The notes: generated from the sequence alone by a model not told the origin. Shown: positions 11,511-23,830, numbered from the stretch's first letter. The stretch is 64,000 nt of DNA from Sipunculus nudus (GCA_026874595.1 CM049311.1:48795676-48859675), one strand, 5' to 3'. Numbers and translations: made by a program.

Positions 11511-12487
11511 AATATCAAGTCCCTGGGGTGTGAGACTGTGGGGAGTTCACTGTAGTCTGTGAATATTTATTTTACTCCTGGCACTTTTACTCACACACAT
11601 GTTAAAACCTATAGGAATAGCTGTAGTTGGTGTTTAAATGTATTTATTGACCATATACATGTAGCTTTAGTGATATACTAATCATGAATAATACAGAACA
11701 CCCATTAACTATCTTCTATTCATGTCTGAACAGTAACTGATTGTTACATGCACTATGTACATGTTATATTGTCAGGCATTTATTGCACATGCCAATATAC
11801 ACGGCTAAAGCACGGTACATCATTTATGAAAATACTGTTATACTCTCACTGTATGTATCGTGTTGCAGGCTTTACAGAGTGATATTGGATTGTGCAGCAC
11901 ATGTATATGAAACGACCCATCCTCTAATCTGGTTTATGCAGTTCATTGAGTTGAAGTCAGCTATGGTTTATAAGCCAAGCTGTTCCATTAGCTGTCAGAC
12001 TCATTGTCATATCCACTCATCCTGCACTGATCAATTTAATCCAAGTTATTTTGAGCCTGTGTTTCCTGGGATTCTGTTTATGTATAATTTTAAATAGTTT
12101 TCTAATCAATAGTCATAGTGTGCAATTATTGTATCTGGTGTAGTGGTTTGTGTCTGTGCAGAGTTTTCTTGATCTTACAGCCAGGGTTATAGAATTACAT
12201 GCCTCGGGTTAAATCCTGTGATTATTATTGTCCAATTACAACTCTTTGATTTTGGTGGTGTTCAGGAATTATTCAAATTTTTCTTTTGATTATGCTTCTA
12301 ATTAAATGCTATTTCAAGGTCTTTGATCTTGCAGCTGAAATTAAGCAATCAGATTTATGCTGTGAGGAAAAGTCATTGAATGTTATATTTGTGACATGCC
12401 CTTTTACCCATAAGAAGGTGTCCTTTTTTTTGTTATATGAAAAGACAGACTACTTTTTTGTGTCTGGCGGTCTCTGAAGATGCCATT
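11511..12487. other. Unique AT-rich sequence
   Basis: I recognise no gene or repeat. A 118-codon open frame at 11741-12097 is close to the length expected by chance in a window this size and has no family signature. An AG preceded by a pyrimidine-rich stretch at about 11870 is the only exon-like signal in it, and I do not consider it sufficient. Confidence 0.5.
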
Positions 12488-12830
12488 GGGGGGGGGGGGG
12501 GGGCATAGAAATGGTGAGCATCTGTCCTTCTTTCTGTGTCTGTCTGACCGTCCGTCACAGATATGATGTTAACGCAATAACTCGAAAAGCATCTGAGGAA
12601 CAACAGTCATCAACCTTGCAACATTGCTGCATCTCATGAAGGGCTAGGTCAAGTTTGAATATGGATGACCTTGACACATTTTCTAAGGTCACAGAGGTGA
12701 TCTTGGTGGGTGACATTGACCAGTCTCAAATTTCATACAGGTATTCACAACTTTTTTTCCAGCTACTTCCACAACAGGGAGGGGACATAGGAAATGTGCT
12801 CCATAGATAAACTTTTCCCTTGTTAAAGTT
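12488..12830 (+). repeat. Family G repeat with GTCTGTC tract, preceded by a G run
   Basis: A 16-base G run (12488-12503) is followed by a (GTCTG/GACCGTCCGTC) tract and then text about GACCTTGACAC and AAGGTCA-type motifs. The layout is that of the tetranucleotide-bearing repeats A and B, but the body is different. Only one copy is seen here, so the boundaries are approximate. Confidence 0.5.
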
Positions 12831-13631
12831 TGAAATTTACCTTTTTTTCAATTGTATTAGAAAATTAGAAAAATGGTACAGTCTATCTTTCTTCAATATG
12901 GACTTTTTTTCTGGTTATAAGAGAATACCTCGCTATTTTAATGGATGGCTACCATTACATTTTGATGTAATACCTGGCTTTCCTCATTCTGTTGTTATAT
13001 GGGTTGCCAAATATTAAAAACATCCCGTACTTGATCTCTGTGACATATTCCTCACATATCTTGTGACAATACATTGATAATAGGGAATTCTAATATATGA
13101 AAGTACAAGCTCTCTCAGGGTCTTATCTCCGGACATGAAAAATGTTTCCTGTACCTACCACACTTCGTGGTAAGTGAATGATAATGTAGCACTTTTACCT
13201 ACATGAATTTGGCAGTTATCTTTTTAAAGCTCCCACTAAAATGAAGGTAGATATAAATAAAATCTTTCAATATCCTGTGAGGGCATTTTATTCAAAGTGA
13301 AATGTTTTATATAAAAAATATTGTATGGGAGATTTCCTGTATAAATGTATGATGGTATTTTTTTGTACATATTTTAAAACCAGAATATGTAACAATGCTA
13401 CTGCTTGACTGTGAGTCTTGCGTTCTCATGCAGTGTTCATACCAGATATATTCGTAGAAATCTAGGACAAACTGTTTATAAGGACATGTTTATTGGCATG
13501 CAAACATATATAAGCTCTTGCAAGGTTTTTATAGATTTTATTACAATGCGTGTATAGTTATAAATGTGATACACAGCTTACATTACAGGAACTTCTATGT
13601 CATGTAATGAAACAAAGTATATATTGTACTT
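12831..13631. other. Unique AT-rich sequence
   Basis: No repeat family is recognised. A possible splice donor GTAAGT at 13164 follows a short open stretch, but two frames are open and nothing identifies a protein. Confidence 0.45.
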
Positions 13632-14165
13632 TATGATGTTTTGTCCTATGACATTTTGTCCATGTTGTTTTGTTATGTAGCATTTTGTCCATAGATATCA
13701 TGTCCTATGACATTCTATGGATGTTTTGTTCTGTGGCATTTTTTCCATGGATGCCATGTCTTATGACATTCTATGGATGTTTTGTCCTGTGGCATTTTGT
13801 CCATGGATGCAATGTCCTATGACATCCTATGGATGTTTTGTCCTGTGGCATTTTGTCCATGGATGCAATGTCCTATGACATCCTATGGATGTTTTGTCCT
13901 GTGGCATTTTGTCCATGGATGCCATGTCCTATGACATTCTATGGATGTTCTGTTCTGTGGCATTTTGTCCATGGATGCAATGTCCTATGACATCCTGAGG
14001 ATGTTTTGTCCTGTGGCATTTTGTACATGGATGCAATGTCCTATGACATCCTATGGATGTTTTGTCCTGTGGCATTTTGTCCATGGATGCAATGTCCTAT
14101 GACATCCTATGGATGTTTTGTCCTGTGGCATTTTGTCCATGGATGCTATGTCCTATGAAATTTTG
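13632..14165. repeat. 56-bp minisatellite, about nine copies
   Basis: The unit reads ATGTCCTATGACATCCTATG, then GATGTTTTGTCCTGTGGCAT, then TTTGTCCATGGATGCA, which totals 56 bp. Internal copies between 13790 and 14150 are nearly identical; the first copies (13632-13750) are degenerate. Each unit itself looks like three or four diverged copies of a TTTTGTCCATGGATG-like submotif. Open frames across it on both strands are repeat artefacts, because 56 is not a multiple of three. Confidence 0.95.
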
Positions 14166-14404
14166 TGCATGTTGGTTCACATCCTTATCAGATGGTCCTC
14201 CACACTTAGAATACTGGTCAAGGTCTTTACCCTCTATATCCTTGTCTTCTGTGTAAAAAAATGCAGAAAGAATAACCATCTAGCACACAGTATAGCTGCT
14301 TATTGTATACTTTTTAGAGACTTATTGTATGCTTCACAGCAGACTTTGGTAAAGTAGAGAGGGTCTGTACCTTAGAATGTGACAAGTACATGTCTAAGTA
14401 TATA

Positions 14405-15600
14405 TATATGAATTGCATCTGCCAAAACAGAGTTTTGCGGATACTAGGTTTTCAGCTGAGTTCCTGCACCAAGTTCATGTCCAGAGAACTCCTCTGAGAC
14501 ACATGGACTGATCTTTCTGAAACCCAGCATAATTACCAGGTCATATGTGAACTGTTGCCCAACAAAGATTGGTGTTCACCTGTGCATCTTGGTGATCATT
14601 GCCCATATCTCAGGAATGGTTCAGTGTATTCGGCTGAAATTAAGCACATCCATAGATCTTGGATACCTCCATCTCCTACTCAAGACTGGTTGCCCCATCT
14701 GCATTTGTTTTCCCATGCCTTTGCTTTGGGTGAAAATCTTTCTTATATTAATTTGTCTGAAATTTGGCATGGCAATCAATATAATATAGCTTCTTCATAT
14801 TAAACAGACAGGTAGTGCCTCCTACATTCCCGTTTTTGTAGAATACATTGATGCCCTTTTCTCAGAAGTGCATGTTTGGCAGTATTCAGCCTAAAAATTA
14901 GCATGTCCATTGATCTTGGATACCTCCATCTTGGACACAAGCCTGGTGACGCCACTTACAATTGCTTTCACGTAGTTTCAATCCATGAATCTGTTTTTGG
15001 TGAAAAATTGCACTTATTTCAGGAGTGTTTGGATGTATTAGCCTGAAATTTTGCATGTTTATCAAGCTTGAATAGCATAATTGGTTAGACCAGACAGATG
15101 GCGACACTACATTTGTGTTCTCTTATATCTTGTGTTGAACACCTTCAATAGGTTTCATCTTGCATCCATCTGCAGATCTGGTTTTTTTTTGGTAAAAATC
15201 AGACAAAACTCAGTAGTCTTTCAGTGTAATGGCCTGAAATGTTGCATGTATATCCTTCTTGGGTAGATTTCTCGATTACAAGGCTGATACCACCATTGAT
15301 CATGTATTAAAAAAATTCATTTATGCATTTATCTCAGGAGTCATATTTGACATATTAGCCTGAAATTTAGCATGTCCATAGATCATGGATGGCATTTTCT
15401 TGTACACTGGTGTTTTCACCAATATTAATCTTTAGTTTTGTCCCTCCGTTTGTCTTAGGATACTTGGGCATCTCTGATGCCACAAACTCGGAGGGCTGTA
15501 ATGTCAGGAGAGATTCCATGCCTCACTTTATCCATGCCTCTTGAGATTTGGCCGATATCTGTAGTCACTTGTTGACTGCCCATATTCTAGTTTTAAATGT
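14405..15600 (+). mobile_element. Family D repeat, long copy
   Basis: The start has a degenerate hairpin, GCCAAAACAGAGTTTTGCGG. The body contains repeated modules of about 150-200 bp, each with a CTCAGGA-type phrase, AGTGTATT.G.CTGAAAT, GCATGTCCATAGATCTTGGA and a GACTGGTG.CGCCACCTAC-like phrase. The end contains CCATGCCTC..TTTA.CCATGCC and GTAGTCACTTG. Relatives are at 26935-27245, 35745-35990 (inverted), 54703-55170 and 62157-63275. No protein is encoded. Confidence 0.85.
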
Positions 15601-17419
15601 TTTAAGGATAAGCACAAGTACAGGGGTCTGTACTTGAGTACAAGTACTTTGCATTTAATTTATATAAATAAATTAGACTAAAACCAATGAATATTTAAAA
15701 GATGAAAAGTTGTATTATTACATATTTTGATTCTGCCATAAAAAATTTTTTTATAAAAAAATACATAAATGCAATTGAACATTGTTTGGTTACATAATAT
15801 CTAACAGGGCTGTGTCTGCCTGAACTTGTTAATAAACATTGTAGAATAACTTAGGAGCATGACAGTAAATATTACTAGTATTTAAAAGTGTTATAGGATA
15901 GCTCCTTCTGAATTCAGGAATTAATATAGAGCATGCCTTGTAAAATTGTAGGAGGGCTTTTAGTAATTGTGAAAAATATGGCTAGTTTTTAAAGTTTACA
16001 AAGCTTTATATACAGAAATAAATATCTGTTATTCAATTATATAAATATTAATATGATGCCCCCTTTAATATTAAAAAGCAACAATGATTGTGAATTAATC
16101 ACAATGAGGAATATTTGGATATAGCAGGATATTAGCAGTGTGTGGAAGTAATTGAAACTGCTGTGGAAAATCTGTTTGTTATTCAGTCAGTTTTACTCAG
16201 GTGAACAGAAAAATAAAGAGATATGCTTTGATCATCAAGGGACCCTGTTCTCCATTTCTTAGTCGGTAAGGATATAAGTGAATTCTTTCAGTGCAGTGAA
16301 CTTCTATTTTACCCACCAGCCAGAGCTTGGTAAATTGTGTCAAATGCAGATTTTTCTGCAAAATCAATGAAATCTTGTTTTTCCCATACAGTCACTATAG
16401 CTTTAAAGATACTCAAAGTGTACTCTTTTTTCAGGTTGTCAATTTTTTGTATGGATTTATGCTTTCGTTTCAGATATGTTTTATGGTACTAAATTAAATG
16501 GATGAGTAATTGGTGAAACATGAAAGCCAGACCTGTCAGATGAGATTAGTAAGTAAAATGGGGGTTATGGGAAATGCAAGTTAGTGCCAACCAGCAGGAT
16601 CATTTAATGGTTGCAGATCGATTATTTGTGTACAGCTTAATAGCTATAAGGATTCATTTTTTTCCTTAGTTGCATTTTAAACATGAAATGGCTTGTGGCC
16701 GTGTCATATAAATGTCCAAAATCAAAGGATTAGATTATATAAATTTATATCCACCAAACCTTTAATAATACACAGCATAGAAACAAGCCCAGCACTATTA
16801 TTAATTACTGGTTTTCTTTTTCATTGGGCCATTGTACAGCTCATATCAATACAAACTCAAGGGATTTGATGAAATTCCATTTGAATCATAAGAGATTATC
16901 TCTAATATCTTGATAATAAGGAATAAATACTACACTGTTCACAACTTTATCACTGAGCTTTATTCATCTGAACTCTCCCCTGCAGTACATTTCTTCCCTG
17001 TTTTTAAGGCTTCATATTACATACTTTGAACAGCCTTGGGACAAGACATACATAGTGTAATTCAGCCTTTTTTCTGTAGGTGTAACTCATATCTGATTAT
17101 CTGAAATTGTGTGTTGCTAGGTAAAACAAGGTCATAGAATAATATAATATAATACATATAATAATAATAAATAAATAAATAAACCAGCTGACCCCACCAA
17201 ATCCATTTTAAGACTGTGACACAATGTCTATACAAGCCTGAACATCTGGCTCAAAACAAAATGGTTCGAGTACATTTATTATGTTAAGGAGTTGTTACTT
17301 ATAAGTGCCTACAAACACAAACACACTGTTCAAAACAAGGTTTGCAGGTTTAAACTTATCAACCCCTTTCCTTAAATAAAATTTACTTTCTCTTCTTTTT
17401 TTTCCCTATTAAGTACCAG
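15601..17419. other. Unique AT-rich sequence, possibly regulatory around 16050-16700
   Basis: There is no gene or recognised repeat. The part at about 16050-16700 is less simple in composition and holds a 19-bp palindrome, ATTGTGAATTAATCACAAT (16087-16105). A microsatellite of AATA/ATAA type lies at about 17140-17185. Conservation would need a cross-species comparison. Confidence 0.4.
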
Positions 17420-17974
17420 TGAAACATCAGATGCTATAACTCAGAGCTACCAGTTCTCCCAAAGCACCTTGTGTACGCTCCCGAGGCAGCGGAAATCTTA
17501 CGCTTCTAAAGAAGCAACTGATTTTCACGCTGCCAGCTTTGACCATTTATGATATATTTAGACACCAGATGGTGGTTCGTTGTCCGCTGAACAAAACGTG
17601 CATATGATGTGAAAAGCAGCCAACCAGATGCCAATAAACAAACACGTGACAGGCATCCTGGCTCCGCCCATAGCTGCGCTTCAAGCGCCGTTTGAAGACA
17701 AGTTTATGTTCGAATTTTAATTGTTCCCTCTGCATTCTCGCATCCTCGACAGATTCGATTCTGACAGTATGACTGTATTAGCGTAGCCATGTGTCTGGTG
17801 TCTGCAGAACTGAAACCAGCCAGCGAGGTGTGCATGCAGCCTTTGTTGTTACGTTTCGTTTGAATTACAGCTCACCGACCGGGCATCCTATGTGCAAAAG
17901 GCCCTAAGTAAACCACATCTGCGGCAATACTCTCTGAGCCTGTGGCCTGTTCATACGGTTACCGGGGCGATGAT
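17420..17974. promoter_or_regulatory. CpG-retaining, promoter-like block (upstream half)
   Basis: The CpG dinucleotide is conspicuously more frequent here than in the surrounding DNA. Motifs include an E-box CACGTG (17643-17648) and a GC-box-like GGCTCCGCCC (17660-17669). The block continues beyond the inserted MITE, where two inverted CCAAT motifs (ATTGG at 18527 and 18582) occur. A methylation-spared promoter or enhancer is the natural reading, but I see no confident first exon or start codon in either direction. Confidence 0.4.
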
Positions 17975-18492
17975 TAGTGATGGGCCGATCATCGAGTTTT
18001 ATCGAAAGTCAGTCGGTTTGCTGCCACTTTCAAGCGCTTGATTACATAAGGCAACTATCGATTACACCATAATCATGGCTTGTCTTTTTTTTTCAAAATG
18101 CCTTTATGTTAGAAGCTAGAATGATTCATTTTTTTTTACATTATTTTGCACTTCATATAATGGGTCTCTGTTCCAAAATAACTTCCGTATGTAAATTAGC
18201 ATGACACAGTAGATGCGAGAACGGAGAACTTAATAAAGTGTGGTTTAATTCTTGATTAATTAAAATGATACTTGGAATAGCATAACTTAGTATTAAAAGG
18301 GAAATTAAAAAGGCAAGAACTCATATTCCTAAGATAGAATTACTCCGACATGCGCGCTTGGTTAAATGAAGTACAGTTTCACAGATAATTGCATATTTCT
18401 TTGTATTTGTCTGAACCGATTAATAATCGATCATCGATCGGTTTGCTCAAACCGATGATCGATTATGAAAAAGGAACCGACTCCCACCACTA
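17975..18492 (+). mobile_element. hAT-type MITE, 518 bp, with 8-bp target duplication
   Basis: The termini are TAGTGATGGG and CCCACCACTA, a 10-bp terminal inverted repeat with one mismatch. The flanks are GCGATGAT (17967-17974) and GCGATGAG (18493-18500), an 8-bp target duplication with one difference, which is diagnostic of hAT-type insertion. Inside the right end is a hairpin built on AATCGATCATCGATCGG and CCGATGATCGATT. A second copy in the opposite orientation is at 44559-44953. There is no transposase; it would depend on an autonomous hAT elsewhere. Confidence 0.9.
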
Positions 18493-18770
18493 GCGATGAG
18501 CTGTCACTCAAAACGAAATAAACATGATTGGCTTTGTGTATTCCTCGCTTGGCCGTGTCTTCCAGCACAAGGTCTCATCTGATTGGACAAAAATACAGTG
18601 CTCCCCTCTGGTGTAGTAATTCAGGATACGAGGTCATAACAAACAGCGCTTACCATATAGTAAGTATGCCTATAGTTAATGCGTTGTGTAAAGAGCGTAC
18701 ACCTCGTGGTGCCATATATGACACACCCCATGCAAAACCTCATGTTTTGCATAGGATATTTCACTGATAC
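18493..18770. promoter_or_regulatory. CpG-retaining, promoter-like block (downstream half)
   Basis: This continues the CpG-retaining sequence interrupted by the MITE. Two ATTGG motifs (inverted CCAAT) lie at 18527-18531 and 18582-18586. An open frame of 79 codons at 18528-18767 is not recognisable. The direction of any transcription is undetermined. Confidence 0.35.
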
Positions 18771-19299
18771 TTGATCAGTTAATTATTCCTGCCTTGTTGT
18801 ATAACCTCACTAAGCCAGCACAGTCATATCATAGGATTTAAGTACATTTTCATGTACTTTTAATTAACTTGAATAGAATTGTAATCTCATGTGTCCTTTG
18901 ATTCAATAACAATTCCAGCTATAAGTCCAATTAGAAGTCAAGGTCAAGCTGGACAAGCTGATAAATTCTCTAATCATATCCTGTGAGAGATGTTCATGTG
19001 TTATAATAAATTTTATACATGCATGTAAATACATTTGAAAGAGGAACTTGGTCTATTTCAGTCTAGGTTTGCTCAGCAATGTAGTCCCTAGATTACTGTA
19101 ACCAAAATTAAAAAGATCACACACAGCTAGTGACACATACAAGAAGAAACTGTTCAAAATACTTGTGTTCAAGTATTTCTAAAGAAAGTTACAGAGAAAT
19201 AAAAAAATTCTGGTGGTTGGTATAATATGATATTTCATCATAAGTAAGAGTTTTTGATATCCTGCATAATTTTACTCTATTCAAACACCCTTCTATTTT
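18771..19299. other. Unique AT-rich sequence
   Basis: No gene or repeat is recognised. A TCAAGGTCA extended nuclear-receptor-type half-site occurs at about 18938, which on its own is weak evidence. Confidence 0.45.
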
Positions 19300-19705
19300 T
19301 TGTCCCCCATTTTTGCGGAACGGGGAACATTGATTTGGGTTTGTCTGTCTGTCTGTCCATCTGTTGTTTCAATGCGATTACTTTCCTAAATATTATCCAA
19401 CTTCATTCAAATTTGGGTTAGTGATTGCTCTCATGCATAGCTTGGTTTGGATTGGTTTTGGAGTGTCTGTCTGAAAATTTTTTATCAGCAGGTCCAAAAC
19501 AAAAAAAAATTTCCCTTTTGTTCCAAATTGATAACAAATTTTAATATGTGGAGACATTTTCAGGGGGTAATAAAAATTAAATACAGTCACCATGACATGT
19601 TGAGACATCTTCAGGGGACAATAAAAACTGAAACATATTGAGAAGGCAAGCTAAAATGACAAAAGGTGGCAGCGGGGGACATAAGTTCCACAGATTTTGC
19701 TTGTT
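19300..19705 (+). mobile_element. Family B repeat, uninterrupted copy
   Basis: Landmarks in order are a GTCCCCC..GGGGAAC hairpin-like start, a (GTCT)n tract at 19339-19365, CTTTCCTAAATATTATCC, GATTGCTCTCATGCATAGC, GTTTTGGAGTGTCTGTCTG, GGAGACATTTTCAGGGG and the end GCGGGGGACATAAGTTCCAC. It provides the reference that shows the copy at 5262-6560 is split. It is non-coding. Confidence 0.85.
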
Positions 19706-20860
19706 TTGATAAATTTTATACAGTGCACCAAAGCTTGACCTTCTTTACCTGAGAGGTAGGTCAGACAAATGTAGCAATTATCTAATTGCAAATGATGCTG
19801 TCACATGTATGGATTTCATATGATTAATTATGAAAGAAATATGACTAAACAGATGTATGGTCTGTCGTGTGTCACAAAGTAAATATATTTATTTCATGTT
19901 TATTTAATCATCATAAATCACTGCATTTGACCTACTTTGATAAAAGCTAATTGAAGTGGCAAACAAGATACATTCGAAAGATATACCTTTATAATTAGAT
20001 GGACTAGGGTGTTGGAATGAAGTGATAGCTAGTAATGGCCAGTCATTATAAAGATGATTGTCTACCGTCCTGTACTGTTGTTGTTTACATATAACATACA
20101 TCTGTAAATAAGATATCCATCAATAATAAACAGTATCAAAGTTCCAAATTAAGACTTCTCCTGAGATTGTCAGAATGTCTTAAAATCGCAGTTAAGGGAT
20201 CCACTTCATGAACATAATAGCAAGCAGTTTTTCCTATGTGACCATTATCTTGAATATTCTAGGTGCAGCAAGTATACTTAATATCTTACGCATGAATAGA
20301 GCACAGCACTTATGGACAATAAATGTCACGCACCATTCACTGCAAGCAAACATAACAGCTGTGCAGGCAGATACGATCATAACCATTTGTCAGTCGCCAC
20401 CTTCTGACCAGAGCCGTTTATCAGATGGCCAACAAGTTGTTAATCAATACATTATTTGTCTAGGGCTCTGACAGATGCCAAAGTCAATAATACTACTTAC
20501 TGTGCTGATATAATATAATGTGTGGAACCAAATGTGGAAAACATCAAAATTGCTTTAAAAAACATTGAAAACAGTATAATAAATCTGATTATTATTTTTA
20601 TAATATCTGAAAGTCTGAATATTATGAACAGTATGTCTGCATGGTGTTGTTTTTGTAAGCTAACAGTATCTTGGCACATGTGTATAATGTGCTATACAAA
20701 ACCACATGTATCCTGTATCAACATGATTATATAACATACAACCTGTTTGGGTAGCTCTGCCACACATATCCTGTATCACTAAGATATAACATGATATACA
20801 GTTGGCCCTATGACATATGTCACTGTGTACATGGTAATCAAGCTGAGTTCAGAAAGCAAC
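19706..20860. other. Unique AT-rich sequence
   Basis: No gene or repeat is recognised. Overlapping frames on both strands at 20208-20734 lack splice support. Confidence 0.45.
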
Positions 20861-20869
20861 AAGTGGAGA

Positions 20870-21330
20870 TAGGAATTCCCAAGTCAACTAGTTGAGAATG
20901 AGCCAGATGAGCCAAGATGAGCACAGAGCAAAGAATTGTAATCAGACCAATGAGAGCATATTGTATTGCATTGTGCAGCCAGCTCCAAATTTTAAACAAA
21001 CTCAGCTGAGGGCTGTTACCCATAGGTCCATTGTTATTATGTTGTTTTAATAAGTTTCATATGATTAGGGGACAGCATCATAATAAAAGAATAAATTGTT
21101 ATGTCAAAGAATTAAAAGCATAACAGAATAAAAATTTATGTAAATTTTATTGTTTTATTATCTGGAAAGAAAGAAAATTGTCAGATTTCTGTTGAAAATT
21201 AAAAAAATTGGCAAACTTTCAGCTGAAAATTAAAATAAAAATTTTGTATGTAGGTGGAGGCATTCACTACTTCGGAAAAAAAGCTTATTTTTAGGCAATT
21301 TGAAAAATGATTTATGGTGTCAGAGTTCTA
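20870..21330 (+). repeat. Family A 3' end followed by an F-like segment
   Basis: Positions 21000-21034 match the family A terminus in diverged form (CTCAGCTGAGGGCTGTTACC, then CATAGGTCCATTGTT). The following 300 bp resembles family F loosely, with TATGATTAGGGGACAGCAT and a TTTTATTATCTGGAAAG-type phrase. Boundaries are approximate. Confidence 0.5.
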
Positions 21331-21609
21331 GTACCCTTAGGTTTAAAAGTTTGATATATTCTGGCCCTAAAGTTCCACTAAGCACCTACCAGGAAGACAT
21401 GTCACATTTATATGATCTATGATAATTTGTTATAAAATTGTGGTTCAGCATGGTATATTAATGTGTCTTCTAGGATTCTTTGTCCCCTCATGGTTGAGTT
21501 ATATATGTTTTTGAGTCAAGACATTTGAATTAGAATAAAGGGGTTTTTATGGTCAGTTGTGCTTTAAGTTTAACATTTCTATGTCTTTTGTTAATGCTTT
21601 TATTCCAAG

Positions 21610-21680
21610 GACTCATGCCGTATGGTTTTACAAACTTGAGAGAGCTAAAACCAGATATGCAGCCAGTTGAGAAATATTAG
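21610..21680 (+). other. Weak candidate terminal exon
   Basis: A pyrimidine-rich tract ending TTTTATTCCAAG precedes this segment and looks like a fair splice acceptor. One frame then reads LMPYGFTNLRELKPDMQPVE followed by KY and a TAG stop. A GTATGT sequence six bases after the stop could instead be a donor. The peptide is polar and protein-like, but I do not recognise it and it is short enough to be chance. Confidence 0.15.
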
Positions 21681-21878
21681 GAGATGGTATGTTTAATGTC
21701 CGTAATATTTCAGCAGTTTTATCAGCATTTTGTTTACTCCACACCTGTTTCTGGTTAAGTTATTTGTCAGATCAACTTCACATTTATTCTGGTTTCTTCA
21801 ACATCCTCTGCTGTGCTTTTAAATGGTCTTATATAACTGGGATTTTCTTCAATCTGAACTTTGGAATTATGCTTGTTT

Positions 21879-22600
21879 TTTAGCTCAGCTGACTATGTCA
21901 TCTGAGCTATAGTTGTAGTCCTTTGTCTGTCGTCCATCTGTCCGTCCGCCCGGCCGTTAACAGAGCACGTTTTAAAAACCGTTGGACCTACGATTCCAAA
22001 ATTTTGCAAACCATTAGATGTCCCCAAAATCTCCTACATTACCGAAAATTGGGTATTTAGGAATTTGTTCCTTTAAGATATTAAGGAAAAACCGTTTTCC
22101 ATGAAAAAGCCATTGTTACACTTCAAGGCTGCCTAATATCAAAACCACGGAACTGTTTTTGATCATATTTAGTATTCATATTTTTTCATACATTTTCTAT
22201 GAATATACAAAAAATTAGGTCAGTGTTGGGTCTTATTTTGAAGTTATGGGCCAAAATATAATGCAATTTTTAATAAATCAGGAAATATATTTACTCACCT
22301 AACATGAGAATTGCTGAAGCTAGAGACTTTTTTTCAGGAATATAACTTTATTTAATAAAGATTCAATTGTTTACCCAAAATTAGATCTGAATTTCGCAAA
22401 TTTTTCAAGTTAATTGCATAAATAAAATATCAATATCTTAAATTTTGTCCAATTTGGCAATGGCACGTTTTTTCCCTGTAAGCACTGTTGATTTAATTTT
22501 CACAGCATATTTACATAAGGATTTAATCTTTTAAAACCTGAAATTTCAAAGGAATTGGTCGAAAAGGGTAGCTTTTATTTAAGTTTTCATACACCATGTC
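21879..22600 (+). mobile_element. Family A repeat, 5' part
   Basis: The 5' hairpin begins TTAGCTCAGCTGACTATGTC and is followed by a GTCTGTCGTCC..GTCCGTCC tract. The body landmarks (GATGTCCCCAAAATCTCCTA, GGCTGCCTAATATCAAAACC) follow in order. The matching 3' terminus is at 23720-23829, so the copy may have been expanded by later insertions to about 1.95 kb. Confidence 0.8.
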
Positions 22601-23719
22601 AAGTGTTGTTTACATCTAGCCCACCTGCTAGTACAGCCTTCACTTGCATTATGTAACCCACCCCAGGCAGTTTGCCTTGGCTCAGCTTGGCCAGTACCAG
22701 CAGGCTTCCTCTCTGCCCTGTACTCCCCCCCCCCCATGGTGCATAAACAAGATGGTTATTGTTAATAAGTTATTATTTTCTGTATTTGATTCATTCTTAT
22801 TCTAGGCTATGCTAAATTTTAAATTTTGTATTGTACCACCAGGGTTACAATGATTAAAGTGCACATTTAATTGTGTCCACAAAGTGGTGTATTGCTATGA
22901 AAGTGTGGATGTTCTTCAGATAAGTAATTCCTTACTTCAGAAGAGTAGAAACTTCACCACATGTGATATTGACTATTAATTCCAGTAATGAATTAAAGCT
23001 GAGATAGTAATTAGCACAATGATATTGTTTGTCCCTCATTCAACCAACAGTGTGTATACTTTATTTGAAAAGATGTTTTATTTTATCAAATTTACTGAAT
23101 CCTTTATTTTATTTCAGTGAATAAAATTAAGTGGTACTGAAAACTGCAATGTGCAAAATATTTTAATAGTGATTCAAAGAATAATCTTGTAGATGCCATG
23201 TTGTGGCATTATTTTCTTTTAATTCTGTTTTAACATTTATGATTTAAAAATAATAAAATATATTTGTATGCATAATATGACCCAATATGAGCTACACCTT
23301 GGATATAAAATGATTGCTACAATTCTAATATTTTAACTTATATTTCAGTTTTTTTACTCATGATATATAATGATTGCAACTTTTGCAACAATTCTAATAT
23401 TTTAACTTGTATTTTCAGTTTTTTCTTAAAAAATTTATAAAACTTGTAAATAAAAAATGATTCAGATAAAAACTTTTAATGGAAAAAGTGGAAATGTTAA
23501 AAAAATAGGCTTATATATAAACTTAAATGCATTATTACCTTAAAAGTGAAATAAAGGTATTAGTCCATTCTGTCCACTTGCCTGTCCATCTGTAAATTTT
23601 CATATGCATCACAGTTTCTCAAAACTTTTACTGTTTTTCTTCATGACAGTCTTGTCAGAGTATTAGTTTGCAATCATATATTTAGAACTTTACTATAACC
23701 AAGTAGGAGGGCCCCTTTC
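22601..23719. other. Sequence between two family A ends
   Basis: This holds a GC-rich patch with a C run (about 22630-22735), then AT-rich unique DNA. A local duplication of about 40 bp (AATTCTAATATTTTAACTT at about 23317 and 23388, spaced ~70 bp) is present. No gene is seen. Confidence 0.5.
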
Positions 23720-23830
23720 CTCTTGGCTTCTCATATTCTTATATAAATGAAAAACATTACAATAGAATATTTTGCATTTGCAAAAATTTCAAACTTCAGC
23801 TGAGCGCCGTGACCCATGGGTCTCTTGTTT
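23720..23830 (+). mobile_element. Family A repeat, 3' terminus
   Basis: The end reads CAGCTGAGCGCCGTGACCCA followed by TGGGTCTCTTGTT, including the palindrome GACCCATGGGTC at 23812-23823. It is the best-preserved 3' end of the family in the window. Confidence 0.85.

Noticed and set aside
11741-12097. 118-codon open frame (+)
   Set aside because: Cys/His/Tyr-rich, AT-biased, no start context or family match; chance length.
13997-14357. Open frames across the 56-bp minisatellite that look like repeated MDVLSCGILSMDAMSY peptides
   Set aside because: The unit length is not divisible by three, so the frames shift between units, and no flanking coding signal exists.
17547-17735. Basic 62-codon minus-strand frame in the CpG-retaining block
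   Set aside because: No recognisable domain; high Arg content follows from local GC content.
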